Notes: a model not told the origin generated them from the letters alone. A DNA stretch of 64,000 nt from Kiritimatiellia bacterium (GCA_028716365.1 JAQUPZ010000013.1:1-64000), one strand, 5' to 3'; positions 24,300 to 34,191 are shown, counted from the first letter of the stretch. Numbers and translations are program-made.

Positions 24300-25711
24300 G
24301 TTTCTTCCTCCGGCCGGGCGACAGTCGGCGCTTCGGTTCCATCTTCCTGCATCTTTCCGCCGGTGTCCGGGGCGAACCAGATTAGAATCAAGCCAAAGAG
24401 ATATACCGTGGCAATGGTAATCGCAGCCCTGCGATAGTCCCCCCCATATATACGGACAAACTCTCCGGCCGCGAATACGCCAAAGCCGGTCAGAACGCGG
24501 CCAATGTTATAACAGAAGCCCTGTCCGCTGGACCGGATACGTGTGGGATACAATTCGGGCAGGAACTTAGGAAGCCAGCCAAAAAAGCCGGTGACAAAGA
24601 GTCCTGCCAGGGCCCCCATCAGAAGTAACATCCAGCCGAATTGAGTATTGAAGAAAAACAAACCGGCCACCGTCACCCATGCCCCTAAACACAACAATAT
24701 CCACGACCGCCGGTTACCCAGCCACCCCGCAAGCAGTCCGCCAAGGAACCCGCCGATCATCTGCCCGTAAGCCTGCCATTGTGAAGCGATTGTCCTGCCT
24801 GAGCCCTGGTACGGCGTCCCTTCTGTAATCTGGTCAACATACGTTGCCAACCAGAGGAAACTGCCCCAGGTTCCAAGCAGGGCCACGGTGGACAGCAGGC
24901 TGCCCATGACTGTTGACCTCAGGTATTTTGCGGAGAAAAGATCGGCAAGCGATGAATGTTCTTTCTTCGCCCGCGAAAGCTTCCACTTCGTCGGCTCGGG
25001 AACGAAGAAGATCAGAGGAAGACTGCTGATCCCGATAAAGAAACCCATCCCAATGACCCAGCGCCAACTGAAACCCACCATGAGGCGCGAGTAAGTCGCC
25101 GCGAGGAAAAAACCCACGTTGGCAGCGGCCCCGATGGCTCCGGCCAGAAGAGTCCGTCGATTCTCCGGCCAAGTTTCGACCACGAGCGCCACACACAACG
25201 GCCACGCTCCGCCAAGTCCCATTGCCCCGAAAAAACGGCATACGACGAAGTGTGACCAGTGGGTGGACAAGGCTGACAACCCGGTAAACGAGGCGTACGT
25301 CAAAACCGACAACAGCAATGTCTTGACCCGTCCCAAACGATCACCGAGCCTGCCGAAAATCACACCACCCACGGCCGCTCCCCACATCCACATCGCCAGC
25401 GACAGGCTGAACTTGGGACCGACCGATGCATCAATCTGTTTGGTCAACGGGACAAGCTGCCCCATCAGTTCGGTCTTTACCGATCCTGAGGTACCCGCAA
25501 GTTGTGCTTTCAGGTCAGTCGCCTGCGACACCAGGCCAGTGATGTCGGGGATCAGGTCCTTGAGCGCCTCGCGCGTCATGACCGTGTACACACCCTGTTC
25601 GACACCATCGAATCCCCACGCCAAAAGGGCCGCCAGCAACGCGAGCCACCGCCAGGGTGAACCACTTGCGTAGTAGTCCTTCTCGAGAACAGGGCTTTCA
25701 GAGTTATTCAT
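24296..25711 (-). CDS. MFS transporter, sugar-porter-like, with long first loop
   Basis: The 471-residue protein has about 12 hydrophobic segments and the MFS signature GRLGDRLGRVKTLL between helices 2 and 3. A loop of roughly 60 residues (about 35-95, including DLIPDITGLVSQATDLKAQL) separates helix 1 from helix 2, much longer than in most MFS proteins. GGAGGTTGC precedes the ATG. It overlaps the enolase-superfamily gene by four bases and follows the Gfo/Idh/MocA genes after 75 bases. It probably imports a sugar acid or oligosaccharide produced by the exported enzymes. Confidence 0.9.
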   Translation of the reverse strand: MNNSESPVLEKDYYASGSPWRWLALLAALLAWGFDGVEQGVYTVMTREALKDLIPDITGLVSQATDLKAQLAGTSGSVKTELMGQLVPLTKQIDASVGPKFSLSLAMWMWGAAVGGVIFGRLGDRLGRVKTLLLSVLTYASFTGLSALSTHWSHFVVCRFFGAMGLGGAWPLCVALVVETWPENRRTLLAGAIGAAANVGFFLAATYSRLMVGFSWRWVIGMGFFIGISSLPLIFFVPEPTKWKLSRAKKEHSSLADLFSAKYLRSTVMGSLLSTVALLGTWGSFLWLATYVDQITEGTPYQGSGRTIASQWQAYGQMIGGFLGGLLAGWLGNRRSWILLCLGAWVTVAGLFFFNTQFGWMLLLMGALAGLFVTGFFGWLPKFLPELYPTRIRSSGQGFCYNIGRVLTGFGVFAAGEFVRIYGGDYRRAAITIATVYLFGLILIWFAPDTGGKMQEDGTEAPTVARPEEET

Positions 25712-25786
25712 GCAACCTCCAGTGAATCGATTAAGCTACCGAGATGGTTCTGGTAATAGATCGTCCTTCAAACGTCAAGCCAGAAT

Positions 25787-27094
25787 TCAGATACTCCATG
25801 GTGCACGCATCGCCCGCGACAATAACCGATTCGCGCCGGCATCGTCCGGGAAAATTTCCCGTACCGGATCCCATTTCAGCGGGCGGCCGAGCCGGCACGA
25901 TATGAAGCCCAGATGGCAAACGGTGGCCGTACGATGGCCGATTTCGGCATGTGCAGCCGGTAAACGTCGACTCAAGACACAATCGATAAAATCAGCGGGA
26001 TGGGTGGCGGCGCCCGAGCGCAGGTGGATTTCGCCAGTGCCGATCTCTGACCTCAATATACTGTCTGAACTTGCGGTGATGTCCCCGCCACTGAATTGGA
26101 TCCACCCTTCACTGCCCTCAAATTTTACGCCGAAAGTTTCCGAACTGGAATGAATCAACCGCATGCCATTCGCATAGGTGTAAGTGATGCAGAAATCGGT
26201 TGGTGCGTCGTAGAGTCCGTTGGTTGGAAACGTGGCCGTACCATCAATATGTTCTGGTCCGGTCAAATCGGTATTCATACCCCAGGTGCCGAGGTCAACG
26301 AAGTGCACACCATTGTCGCTGATGTTACCTTCGGCATAGTCAAGAATCCGCCGGAAGTTAAGGTGACAACGACCCGGCGTGTAAGGTACCCACGGCGCCG
26401 GACCGAGCCACAGGTCGTAATTGAAATCTTGCGGTACCGGCTGCGGTAACTCCTGACCGGTGAAACCACCACGAATCTGAAACGCACCCCCGGGACCGAC
26501 GCGCACGGTGTGAAGCTTCCCGATTCGGCCGTTGCGCACGAGCTCGCATCCGAAGCGAAATTTGGCGCTGGAGCGCCTCTGCGTACCGGTCTGCAGCACC
26601 CGGCCGTAGCGCGTGACCGTCTCGACAACGGCACGACCTTCGGCGACAGAGTAAGCCAGCGGTTTCTCACAGTAGATGTCCTTACCGTTGCGCATCGCCG
26701 CCACCACAATGACAGCATGTGTATGGTCGGGCGTGGCGACCATCACTGCATCAATGTCATCGCGTGCGATCAATTCGCGGAAATCCTGTGTAACGGTACA
26801 GCCTTTATAACGGCCAGAGCCGGATTGCCTGCCGTAATGGTCCTCGATCACGTCGGCCATGGCTTTGGCGCGCGGCAAGTCCACATCACAAGATGCCACG
26901 ATCTGTACACGCGGATCGCCTAAAAACTGGTTCGTATTGCGGCCGCCCTGGAGACCTGTGCCGATGCAGGCCAATGTGATGCGCTGACTCGGCGGTACAA
27001 CACCCAAAAGTCCAGGCGTGAAAATAAATGGTGCAGCAACCGTACCGCAGCAGGTTCGCTTGAGAAACTCTCGCCGTGAACAGTCTGTTCTCAT
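25787..27094 (-). CDS. Tat-exported Gfo/Idh/MocA family oxidoreductase
   Basis: The 435-residue protein starts at ATG 27094 (GGAGAA six bases upstream). It has a Tat leader (CSRREFLKRTCCGTVAAPFIF), a Rossmann fold (ITLACIGTGLQGGRNTNQFL), the nucleotide-site segment VMVATPDHTHAVIVVAA, the catalytic EKPLAYSVAEG motif and the GFTGQELPQPVPQDFNYDLWLGPAP stretch typical of the PVC subfamily. Such proteins oxidise or epimerise sugars with tightly bound NAD(P). It is 30 bases after the next Gfo/Idh/MocA gene and part of the same operon. Confidence 0.93.
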   Translation of the reverse strand: MRTDCSRREFLKRTCCGTVAAPFIFTPGLLGVVPPSQRITLACIGTGLQGGRNTNQFLGDPRVQIVASCDVDLPRAKAMADVIEDHYGRQSGSGRYKGCTVTQDFRELIARDDIDAVMVATPDHTHAVIVVAAMRNGKDIYCEKPLAYSVAEGRAVVETVTRYGRVLQTGTQRRSSAKFRFGCELVRNGRIGKLHTVRVGPGGAFQIRGGFTGQELPQPVPQDFNYDLWLGPAPWVPYTPGRCHLNFRRILDYAEGNISDNGVHFVDLGTWGMNTDLTGPEHIDGTATFPTNGLYDAPTDFCITYTYANGMRLIHSSSETFGVKFEGSEGWIQFSGGDITASSDSILRSEIGTGEIHLRSGAATHPADFIDCVLSRRLPAAHAEIGHRTATVCHLGFISCRLGRPLKWDPVREIFPDDAGANRLLSRAMRAPWSI

Positions 27095-27124
27095 TTTGTT
27101 CTCCGATTGTGACAACGTCAGATG

Positions 27125-28132
27125 TTACCAACTGATCTTTTCTGCCTCGCGCTGGGCATTTTTCAAGATCTCTTCCATTGAAACCGGACGCCCACCCTGA
27201 CGCTTGCTTTCGTCGGCCGCTTCCATGAAAGTGTAGATTTCCAACGTCTGCTCGGCGGTCAGCGGAGTCTTGCGAGTCTGGAAAAACTTGCTGATCTCGA
27301 CCACCAACGGTTCGTAGCCTTCAAATTTTCCCGCCGGGCCAACTCCCTTCTCGCCGAATACCGTAGCACCAAATCCTGTGCGACCCTGAAGAATGCCGCG
27401 AAATGTTCCGACACGACCATCTTGCCATACGCCCACCACAATGTCAGCCGTGTCACCATGCACCCGTGAAACCGTCCTGCAGCCTGGCCCCATGATTGTA
27501 AACAGCATTTCACTGCCGTGGATCCCGTAATAAAACAGATCGGGATGACCGGGAAGAATGGAGACGTTATTGCCATACGTATCACAGCCCAACACCCGTC
27601 CGATTTTCGGATCGTTGCTCATGGCGGCAATCCCCTGGCTGTAGCGAAGCGAAGAACTGGAAAACAGCGGGGTACCAGTGCGCTGGGCCTCGCGGTAGAT
27701 CGCCACAACCCCGGCAAGCGATGATGCGATGGGCTTATCAATGACCACTGGTTTCCGCGCGGCGAACACAGGCTTGGCCTGCTTGATATGGGATCGACCT
27801 TCAATAGTAGCAATGATGACCGCATCGCTTTTCGCTATCAGCGATTCAATCGAGTCCACGATCTCCACGCCCAGTCCGCGTACGGTTTCGATGTTCTTCT
27901 GGATATTGTCATTACTGAAAGGAATGTCGGGGCTGTATGCCGGATAGGTTGCAACGACCCTTATTGCACTGATCGGCGATCCCGGTTTCGCATTGTTTAT
28001 GATCTTCGTCCATGGCACGCCGTGCGCATCAATTCCAATGATGCCCACCTTGATTTGAGAGACGGGCTGACCGGCAATAAGGATTGTCGTAGCGAGCAAG
28101 ACTGTACTCAGGGATAGAACAATGCTTCTCAT
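27125..28132 (-). CDS. Exported Gfo/Idh/MocA family oxidoreductase
   Basis: The 335-residue protein starts at ATG 28132 with AAGGAG seven bases upstream. It has a Sec-type signal (MRSIVLSLSTVLLATTILIAG), a degenerate Rossmann motif (IKVGIIGIDAHGVPWTKIIN), AVIIATIEGRSH and the active-site-like KPVVIDKPIASSLAG. It is shorter than its neighbour, and the glycine motif GIDAHG lacks the last Gly of GxGxxG. NAD binding may be weak. It sits between the DUF4838 lipoprotein gene and the Tat oxidoreductase gene. Confidence 0.88.
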   Translation of the reverse strand: MRSIVLSLSTVLLATTILIAGQPVSQIKVGIIGIDAHGVPWTKIINNAKPGSPISAIRVVATYPAYSPDIPFSNDNIQKNIETVRGLGVEIVDSIESLIAKSDAVIIATIEGRSHIKQAKPVFAARKPVVIDKPIASSLAGVVAIYREAQRTGTPLFSSSSLRYSQGIAAMSNDPKIGRVLGCDTYGNNVSILPGHPDLFYYGIHGSEMLFTIMGPGCRTVSRVHGDTADIVVGVWQDGRVGTFRGILQGRTGFGATVFGEKGVGPAGKFEGYEPLVVEISKFFQTRKTPLTAEQTLEIYTFMEAADESKRQGGRPVSMEEILKNAQREAEKISW

Positions 28133-28186
28133 GATTTTTCTCCTTGATTTGGAGTCGAAATGAACTGGTGTATGGAAAAAGTTCAC

Positions 28187-31100
28187 TCATCTCCCGGCCA
28201 AATACTGCGCGAATACCTCCGCATGACTCAGAGCCCGCTGATACACACTCACGTCCCGTACACTCCCGTTGAAATGCCCATAAGACCCAAGCCAGCCGAA
28301 CCGCAGTGGTTCCGCATTGGTTCGAATCGCCGTGGTCACGGATTTCCCTGTACCCGTTTCGCGGCCGTTGAGGTATACCCGCATCATCGTGCCGTCATAT
28401 GTGGCGGCCACATGACACCATTGCCCAGGCGTAAGGCAGCGGTCAGTGGGGTTGTAACTGTGTCGCGTACCATCGGGGGCATCCAGTTCGAACCACACGG
28501 TACCGCCGGGACGGATGTGCATCCCATACGTTCCGGTCTTTTCGTAGCCCTTACCCAGCAGTGCCGGATACCATACATCAGTTGGTTCGTACTTCGCCCA
28601 TACCAGCAGCGTCAATGGTCCGGTCAGATCCAAAGCCTTCGCATTGCCAAAGTCCACATATTGATGCCGACTGTCCCGCAGCCGCACCACAGACCGCCCT
28701 GCTTCGCTGACCCAGGAAGCCACGTTGGTTAACTTGCCGGTAAGTTCTTGGACGGTCGAGTACACTGTCACACCCTGCCCCTCATCCAGCTTCCACCGGG
28801 CCACCAATGCCTGACCATCGAGTTGCTGAAATTCTGCTCCGGGTGGCAGGTTAGCGGGGATCGTACTGACCGTGTCCAGTGTCAATTTACGTAACGCCGC
28901 CGGATTCTCGAACTCCCCGAAGCTGGGCGACCATATCGGCTGATCATCCGACAAACTTGATCTGCGGGCCACATTCAGGAAGAGATGTCCACCGGGAGTC
29001 GCGCCAGTTTGTGCCAGAGGCAACGCAATGTTCATCATGCAGGCGCCTGGCTTTTTCCCAGTCGAAGTCCCGGTATTGGTTTGCAATCCATCAAACAGTT
29101 GCTTGCCTGCGGCATTTACCAGCAGGTTATGTACCCGGCCGCCGGGTTGGCTTGCAAACAGCACCTGCCAGTAGTCCCCACTCACAATGTCGTCGGTGGA
29201 TTTCAGGTACATCGGATCGCACTGCTCCTCAAGTTGGACATAAAGATGCTGTCCATCATGGACCAGCCGCGCTGTTACCTTTCGCCGAGTGGGCTCGGCA
29301 ATTCGTGAACGCCAGCGAGTCAGACCCAGTGCATCGGAGGCATCGACTTTCGCCGGATCGCCCTGAAGGGATCCTCTTGACGAGAATGGAACCCGCAATA
29401 CCACGCCGCTTTCCCCATAACGTGATTTGACATGATTCAAGTACTGGCTGCGCCCGGCAGTCATGTAGTCCCAGACACCCATTTCGAACAATGCCACCCG
29501 CTGCTTTTGGTCGCTCGTCTGCGCTGCAGTCTTCGCCTCCTCCATCAGCTTACCAAGTATCTCCATGCGTTTCGCGTTGCCCAGGTAACCCCACGCCACT
29601 TCTTCGGTCTGGTGATGATGGCCCTCGATCTTTCCTGAGGCAATCGACTCGGAATAATTCGCGGGACTGCCGTACGTCTGCTCGACCATCTCGTAGAACT
29701 TCCTCATCGGTCCAGCCGCCGGACCATAAAGCCGCGTGAAGTACTCATCCAATAATATGTCCAGATTCAAGGCTGGGTCATCCATCAACCGGTAGGTGAT
29801 GTATGCCTCCACATCCTGTCCATAACCGCAGTGAAACACGCCGCGGTAGTCATACTTCCGGAAAAGAGCGAATTGCTCGCCAATGGCGCGGGCAAAGAAG
29901 CCGGGGAAACAATGGAACTTTCCATTGTTCGCGACCTCAACGGGAAAAGTGTAGTACAGCCACAGATACAGTGTGCGACCGGGATATTCCTGCCGCCATT
30001 GCTTGAGCAGTTCCACTTCATGTTCGTAGGAAGCGCGGTCAAAGTTCAGGCGATTGCAGGCGAAACAATATTGGACAAGTACGTTCGGTTCGAGCCTGAA
30101 CTTCCGGGGCGGAGCGCCGTGGGTCATGTAGGAGAGACAGACGATATGTTTGTCGGGGTGCTTTTGACCGACAAGCTTGGCGACTTCGTTGACGAACTGG
30201 AAAAAATAGTCACTGTGGCGGCCATTGGTAAAAAACGGGCTGTCGGCATCACGGCTGGTAAGCCACTTCTGGCAGTTTTCGCACTTACAGAACTGGGCGT
30301 TGTCCATCGGCTCGACACAGAAACAGTCGCCGCCAGCCTGGGCACCGGGGTAACTTTTACCCGTCTCAAAGAATTCGCAGGCATCTTTCGCGACTTGCTC
30401 CACCAGTCCGCGGCTCGTATAACACATCTGCGGTGGCTGGCCTTCATATCCCTGGGCGAACCAGTCGGAGTGCTGGCCTGCAAAAAGCTTTTCCTGTCCC
30501 TTTTCCTCTTTCCAGAATCTGCGATAGTAGCCGTACAGGGAGTGGTTGCCGGGGCATACTTCGCCACCTTCGCGGTGTCTCAAACGAAACAGCATGTTCC
30601 ACCCGCGCTTGGCAAGGGTGTAACCACCGCTGCTGAAACGTTTGTGCAGCTCGGGATAGGCAGCCGCCTCCCACTTCTTTTGCCCTTCGCTGCCCGCTTG
30701 CCACAGCCCGGTATAAAGGTCGTAACGTTCACTTGAGTGATAGGCGGCGTAACGGTACTTCATGAAAGGCGCACGTTGCAGTCCGGTACCGGCGACTGTC
30801 AGTGTCGCCTGCCTCGGGCAGTCGGTCCCACACTCCGTCGGAGTGAACCAGCGGACGTTGCAATAGCGTTCCAGGAAATCGTAGACCGCGTACATTGTAC
30901 CCTGCTCGTCCCAAATACCCGGCCAAGTATCGAGAACCTGCTGGTTCGGTGTCTGGTCATACTGCACCTTACCGCGATCGTCTTTGTCGTACCCCGTCAA
31001 TACCAGCGCACCGGGGGTAAAGCGGATCAGGTACTCCTGTTTTTTAAGTTGATCTGGCTTGATTCCCAGCGCCCATACCGGTTTGCTATCACCGACAAGG

Positions 31101-31378
31101 ATGGCAAATCCCTTGACCGGCTCGTTATCCGAAACAATGAGGAAATCCCCGCCCGTGATCTGTTTGAGATGCCATCGCAATTCATGAGCCGCGAACTGGG
31201 CCGCCCGTGTCGGTTCACTGGCGATTACAATGGTCGCCGCGGGCTTACCGTCCTGTGCCAGTGTTACCTTTACCTTGGCCGGTGTTAAGCAGCCGGCCGT
31301 TCCCGTCACCATTACCGCGAGCAGACAGACTGGGAGCAACATTTGTATCCTGGTAGTTATAAGAAATTGCTTTTTCAT
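28187..31378 (-). CDS. DUF4838 lipoprotein with C-terminal LamG domain
   Basis: From ATG 31378 the product has 1063 residues with a lipobox (VTGTAGC). An alpha-glucuronidase-like N-domain (VTLAQDGKPAATIVIASEP to LVGDSKPV) is followed by the DUF4838 region (AVYDFLERYCNVRWFTPTE, then the Cys cluster FCVEPMDNAQFCKCENCQKW). A beta-sandwich follows (about 640-800). A LamG/concanavalin-type domain ends the protein (LLVWAKYEPTDVWYPALLGK to FGWLGSYGHFNGSVRDVSVY). DUF4838 proteins resemble GH67/GH20-type enzymes and occur in uronic-acid polysaccharide loci, but activity is mostly unproved. Its start codon lies inside leader element E. Confidence 0.88.
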   Translation of the reverse strand: MKKQFLITTRIQMLLPVCLLAVMVTGTAGCLTPAKVKVTLAQDGKPAATIVIASEPTRAAQFAAHELRWHLKQITGGDFLIVSDNEPVKGFAILVGDSKPVWALGIKPDQLKKQEYLIRFTPGALVLTGYDKDDRGKVQYDQTPNQQVLDTWPGIWDEQGTMYAVYDFLERYCNVRWFTPTECGTDCPRQATLTVAGTGLQRAPFMKYRYAAYHSSERYDLYTGLWQAGSEGQKKWEAAAYPELHKRFSSGGYTLAKRGWNMLFRLRHREGGEVCPGNHSLYGYYRRFWKEEKGQEKLFAGQHSDWFAQGYEGQPPQMCYTSRGLVEQVAKDACEFFETGKSYPGAQAGGDCFCVEPMDNAQFCKCENCQKWLTSRDADSPFFTNGRHSDYFFQFVNEVAKLVGQKHPDKHIVCLSYMTHGAPPRKFRLEPNVLVQYCFACNRLNFDRASYEHEVELLKQWRQEYPGRTLYLWLYYTFPVEVANNGKFHCFPGFFARAIGEQFALFRKYDYRGVFHCGYGQDVEAYITYRLMDDPALNLDILLDEYFTRLYGPAAGPMRKFYEMVEQTYGSPANYSESIASGKIEGHHHQTEEVAWGYLGNAKRMEILGKLMEEAKTAAQTSDQKQRVALFEMGVWDYMTAGRSQYLNHVKSRYGESGVVLRVPFSSRGSLQGDPAKVDASDALGLTRWRSRIAEPTRRKVTARLVHDGQHLYVQLEEQCDPMYLKSTDDIVSGDYWQVLFASQPGGRVHNLLVNAAGKQLFDGLQTNTGTSTGKKPGACMMNIALPLAQTGATPGGHLFLNVARRSSLSDDQPIWSPSFGEFENPAALRKLTLDTVSTIPANLPPGAEFQQLDGQALVARWKLDEGQGVTVYSTVQELTGKLTNVASWVSEAGRSVVRLRDSRHQYVDFGNAKALDLTGPLTLLVWAKYEPTDVWYPALLGKGYEKTGTYGMHIRPGGTVWFELDAPDGTRHSYNPTDRCLTPGQWCHVAATYDGTMMRVYLNGRETGTGKSVTTAIRTNAEPLRFGWLGSYGHFNGSVRDVSVYQRALSHAEVFAQYLAGR

Positions 31379-31440
31379 ATTGGCAGTAACCTGTCCGCCC
31401 CGACGCCAAACAGGCGGGCCATAACCATTTTTACCTTGTT
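31356..31440 (-). repeat. Leader element copy E (encodes an N-terminus, split by a palindrome)
   Basis: Sense strand is minus. The upstream half AACAAGGTAAAAATGGTTAT is separated from the downstream half AAAAAGCAATTTCTTATAAC by the REP-like palindrome at 31390-31420. A new ATG just before the downstream half serves the DUF4838 protein, which begins MKKQFLITTRIQM. Confidence 0.65.
31390..31420. repeat. REP-like palindrome, copy 2
   Basis: The stretch runs from CCTGTCCGCCCCGACGCC to CAGGCGGGCC. It matches copy 1 at 20101-20129 in arms and loop size. It is inserted in the middle of leader element E, so it seems to be able to spread independently. Confidence 0.6.
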
Positions 31441-31463
31441 TTACCGATTGGTGATTACGGACG

Positions 31464-31480
31464 GCATGAAAACATAAGCT
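31464..31480 (-). repeat. Repeat 2, partial copy
   Basis: The minus strand reads AGCTTATGTTTTCATGC. The same stretch occurs in the longer copies at 36481-36534 and 60253-60305. Just upstream lies TTGACG, so it may be part of a promoter for the DUF4838 gene. Confidence 0.4.
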
Positions 31481-31661
31481 TAATCGATCCGTCAACAGGT
31501 TTGTAAAGATCGCTCAAAGGAAATTCCGATTTGAACTTCATATGGATAAACCACATTCAAGTCGAATTGATTCATGCAAAATAGGTTTGTACCTTTCACT
31601 TCATTCTCCTAACCTTACATTGCTGGTTTTCCTGGTCCAAAAATAAATCAAACCGGAGTAA

Positions 31662-32315
31662 ATGAGAGAGTTAGAAATCAGAGAGCTTGAAATGGGAACA
31701 TCTTGCCCGGCGCTGGCGGAGATTTCAGCCAGACTGGACGAATTAAACCCAAAGCAGAAAATTGACATTATTAACTGGGCCTCATTTCCATATAAGCCTG
31801 AAGTCAGATTTATTATGGCATATGGAGTAAATGAGATTTATCTTAAGTTCTATGTACGGGAAAAAAATACCAAGGCCGAAAAGAATGAAAACAACCAGAT
31901 GGTATGCGAAGACTCGTGCGTTGAGTTTTTCGTCTCTCCTGTTGATGATGGCCTTTATTATAATTTCGAGTTTAATCCGATAGGTACCACCCTCCTTGGA
32001 TGTGGAACGGGAAGGCATGCTATCGTTTGGGCACCCTCAATACATATTGACCGCATACGCCGCCTTGCCTCCATGGGCAACGTGACTTTCCCTGAAATTA
32101 AAGGTGACAATAAATGGACCCTTACTGTCGCTATTCCTTTTGAAGTTTTCTTCAAACATAACATTCGCAGTATCAAAGGAAAAAGTTTCCGGGCCAATTT
32201 CTATAAATGCGGAGACAAACTCAGTGCTCCACATTACGTAACATGGAACCCGGTAAAGACAGAACAGCCTGATTATCACCGGCCGGAGTATTTCGGACTG
32301 TTAAAGTTTATTTAG
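31662..32315 (+). CDS. CBM9-like (carbohydrate-binding family 9) protein
   Basis: The 217-residue protein has no signal peptide. GGAG lies five bases before the ATG. Family features are VRFIMAYGVNEIYLKFYVRE, the CEDSCVEFFVSP motif, YYNFEFNPIGTTL and the end YFGLLKFI, which match the CBM9-like fold of small stand-alone PVC and Bacteroidota proteins. It would bind a sugar end group, but a cytoplasmic location makes binding to polymers unlikely unless it leaves the cell by another route. It is divergent from the DUF4838 gene. Confidence 0.75.
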   Translation: MRELEIRELEMGTSCPALAEISARLDELNPKQKIDIINWASFPYKPEVRFIMAYGVNEIYLKFYVREKNTKAEKNENNQMVCEDSCVEFFVSPVDDGLYYNFEFNPIGTTLLGCGTGRHAIVWAPSIHIDRIRRLASMGNVTFPEIKGDNKWTLTVAIPFEVFFKHNIRSIKGKSFRANFYKCGDKLSAPHYVTWNPVKTEQPDYHRPEYFGLLKFI

Positions 32316-32397
32316 AGCAGTAACACATCTCAGACAGCCATTCATCTTCGAGCTTAAAAACTCGGGAGGCTGGCCATTGCTTCTAATGTGTACGATT

Positions 32398-34191
32398 CTA
32401 CTTCTTTGGCTCTATGAGAATATAGCCTTCAGGCTTTATGGTTTGTCCTTTGTAGTCGAAATCTTTTGCGGTGTTGTAGTTGCAGACGATTTCCGTGCCA
32501 TCGGCGTATTTTGAAAGGAACACATCCGGCACAATCTCGTCGTGCGAATCAAAATAGACAAATTGAAGCCGCTTGAATTTTGCGTACTCGTCCTGGGCAA
32601 CCTTGAAAGTTTTCATACTTTCCTCAATCTGTTCGTCAGTCTCACATCGAAGATCAACTTTACCCATCCAGTTTCCATCTGTACGTTGGAACGTTGCATT
32701 ATAGTAAAGGACCGGCCTGCCGCCAAATTCAACGTATTTCAGGCGAGTCTTTGCATCTTTGATTGGAAAGTTGACCGTTTGTGCCGACGGGTTGCTCATG
32801 ATGATCCCGTTATAAGCAATCTCCCAGAATGGAATCGCACGGTCTATGAGCTCCGGAAACTTTCCCATGATGTTAAAGGATGTATATAACGCGAAGTCGA
32901 GCGTGCCGGCAACATGGTCGAAAGGCCCTTCCGATTGGCTTGCGCCAAAGGTATCGCGCGCATGCTGCATGATCTTGTTCATGTAAAATGCGTACTGGCG
33001 ACGATTGCATGGGTGACGAAGATCGTGGCAGTCGTACGGAATTACACAGGACAGAACATCAAAGAAGTGGGCGCCTTTGAAGCCGAGGTCATGGACCCTC
33101 GGCAGGTCTTTCTGGGCAAAATAATGCCACGACATTTGCGCACAAACATTATGTGTGCGTCCACCGCCCCAGACGGCATAAACCTGGAGTGAACCGTCAG
33201 GATTTTTGCAGACAATGTTGTCGGAATACGAATCTGCGATTGTGTAGGCGTCATTACTGTTTGACTGGCAGGTAACGAGGTAGCCGGCGTCCAGGATTTC
33301 CCTGATGAGCTCGCGTAATTTTGTTTCGCCGCCAAGTGTTGGCTCAACCGGGAACAGGTCGGGAAGCCTGCCGTCGTCGCCGCCAATGTTCCAGCCCACG
33401 AGACAAAATTGGAGCTTTTCGATGCCGGCTTTTCTCGCCGCCGCTACAACCTGCTTCATCCTGTCGAACGTAATGTATGCAGTCACCTTAGGTTCGTTGT
33501 CACGGGTCTGATATTCGATCGGGCTAGGCACAGGCTTCCATGCAAGGCGCGCACGGACTTCCATCGACTGCGAAATATAATCGAGCAGTGGATACTTTTT
33601 AACACGTTCCGCAAGCGGCTTTACGACCCCGCTTTCAAGCTTGAGCGCGCGATACAAACGCGCCATGCCGGAGTAATTTGCATCGTTGCCCGTGAGTGTG
33701 TAGAAATCGATTTCAATATCTTCGTAAGGTTCAAAACCCATATCTTTAATCAGGTAGCGGGGAAAAACTTCGTACGCGCCACCCTTTGCGCGGGATTCAA
33801 TGGTACAGTCATATTCGAGGCCGTTCATCACCGCAAGGAATGTTTTGTTCGGAGTTTTCATGCCGTAAAGCGGAAGCGGTATACTGCGCAGCGAGAATGA
33901 ACCATTGTCTCGGGTAAATCTGCCAAGCATTCCGTTACCTATAACGAAATAGCCGTCGTCACCCTTCCTGGCTTTTGCAAAATCTGCAACAACTTCAATG
34001 TATTTTGTATTGCGGGGAATGTCCATGACGCGAAGAATGAATCGCGAATGTGTGTCGGAAATTTTTTTGAGTTCGACATTTTTGACAATCTCGCGATCGT
34101 CTATACGCTTTATTCTAAGTGTTACAGTTTCCGATGCCTGGAGCACACACACGCAGGCGACCAACATCAAGCAGGTTAATATTGTTTTCAT
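32398..34191 (-). CDS. Exported glycosidase candidate (DUF5696-like TIM barrel)
   Basis: The 597-residue protein begins with a signal peptide (MKTILTCLMLVACVCVLQAS). An N-terminal beta-sandwich (about 20-200) is followed by a barrel-like region (about 220-520) with VTAYITFDRMKQVVAAARKAG, IEKLQFCLVGWNIGGDDG, ILDAGYLVTCQSNSND, LGFKGAHFFDVLS and ASQSEGPFDHVAG, which look like the strand ends of a glycoside hydrolase barrel. Likely acidic residues are the Asp in FFDVLS and the Glu in SEGPF. I place it near DUF5696 from general shape only. The 5' region has TATAAT about 35 bases upstream. Confidence 0.65.
   Translation of the reverse strand: MKTILTCLMLVACVCVLQASETVTLRIKRIDDREIVKNVELKKISDTHSRFILRVMDIPRNTKYIEVVADFAKARKGDDGYFVIGNGMLGRFTRDNGSFSLRSIPLPLYGMKTPNKTFLAVMNGLEYDCTIESRAKGGAYEVFPRYLIKDMGFEPYEDIEIDFYTLTGNDANYSGMARLYRALKLESGVVKPLAERVKKYPLLDYISQSMEVRARLAWKPVPSPIEYQTRDNEPKVTAYITFDRMKQVVAAARKAGIEKLQFCLVGWNIGGDDGRLPDLFPVEPTLGGETKLRELIREILDAGYLVTCQSNSNDAYTIADSYSDNIVCKNPDGSLQVYAVWGGGRTHNVCAQMSWHYFAQKDLPRVHDLGFKGAHFFDVLSCVIPYDCHDLRHPCNRRQYAFYMNKIMQHARDTFGASQSEGPFDHVAGTLDFALYTSFNIMGKFPELIDRAIPFWEIAYNGIIMSNPSAQTVNFPIKDAKTRLKYVEFGGRPVLYYNATFQRTDGNWMGKVDLRCETDEQIEESMKTFKVAQDEYAKFKRLQFVYFDSHDEIVPDVFLSKYADGTEIVCNYNTAKDFDYKGQTIKPEGYILIEPKK

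Noticed and set aside
29831-30736. Plus-strand open frame of 301 codons
   Set aside because: Antisense to the DUF4838/LamG lipoprotein gene, which has a signal peptide, lipobox and domain motifs.
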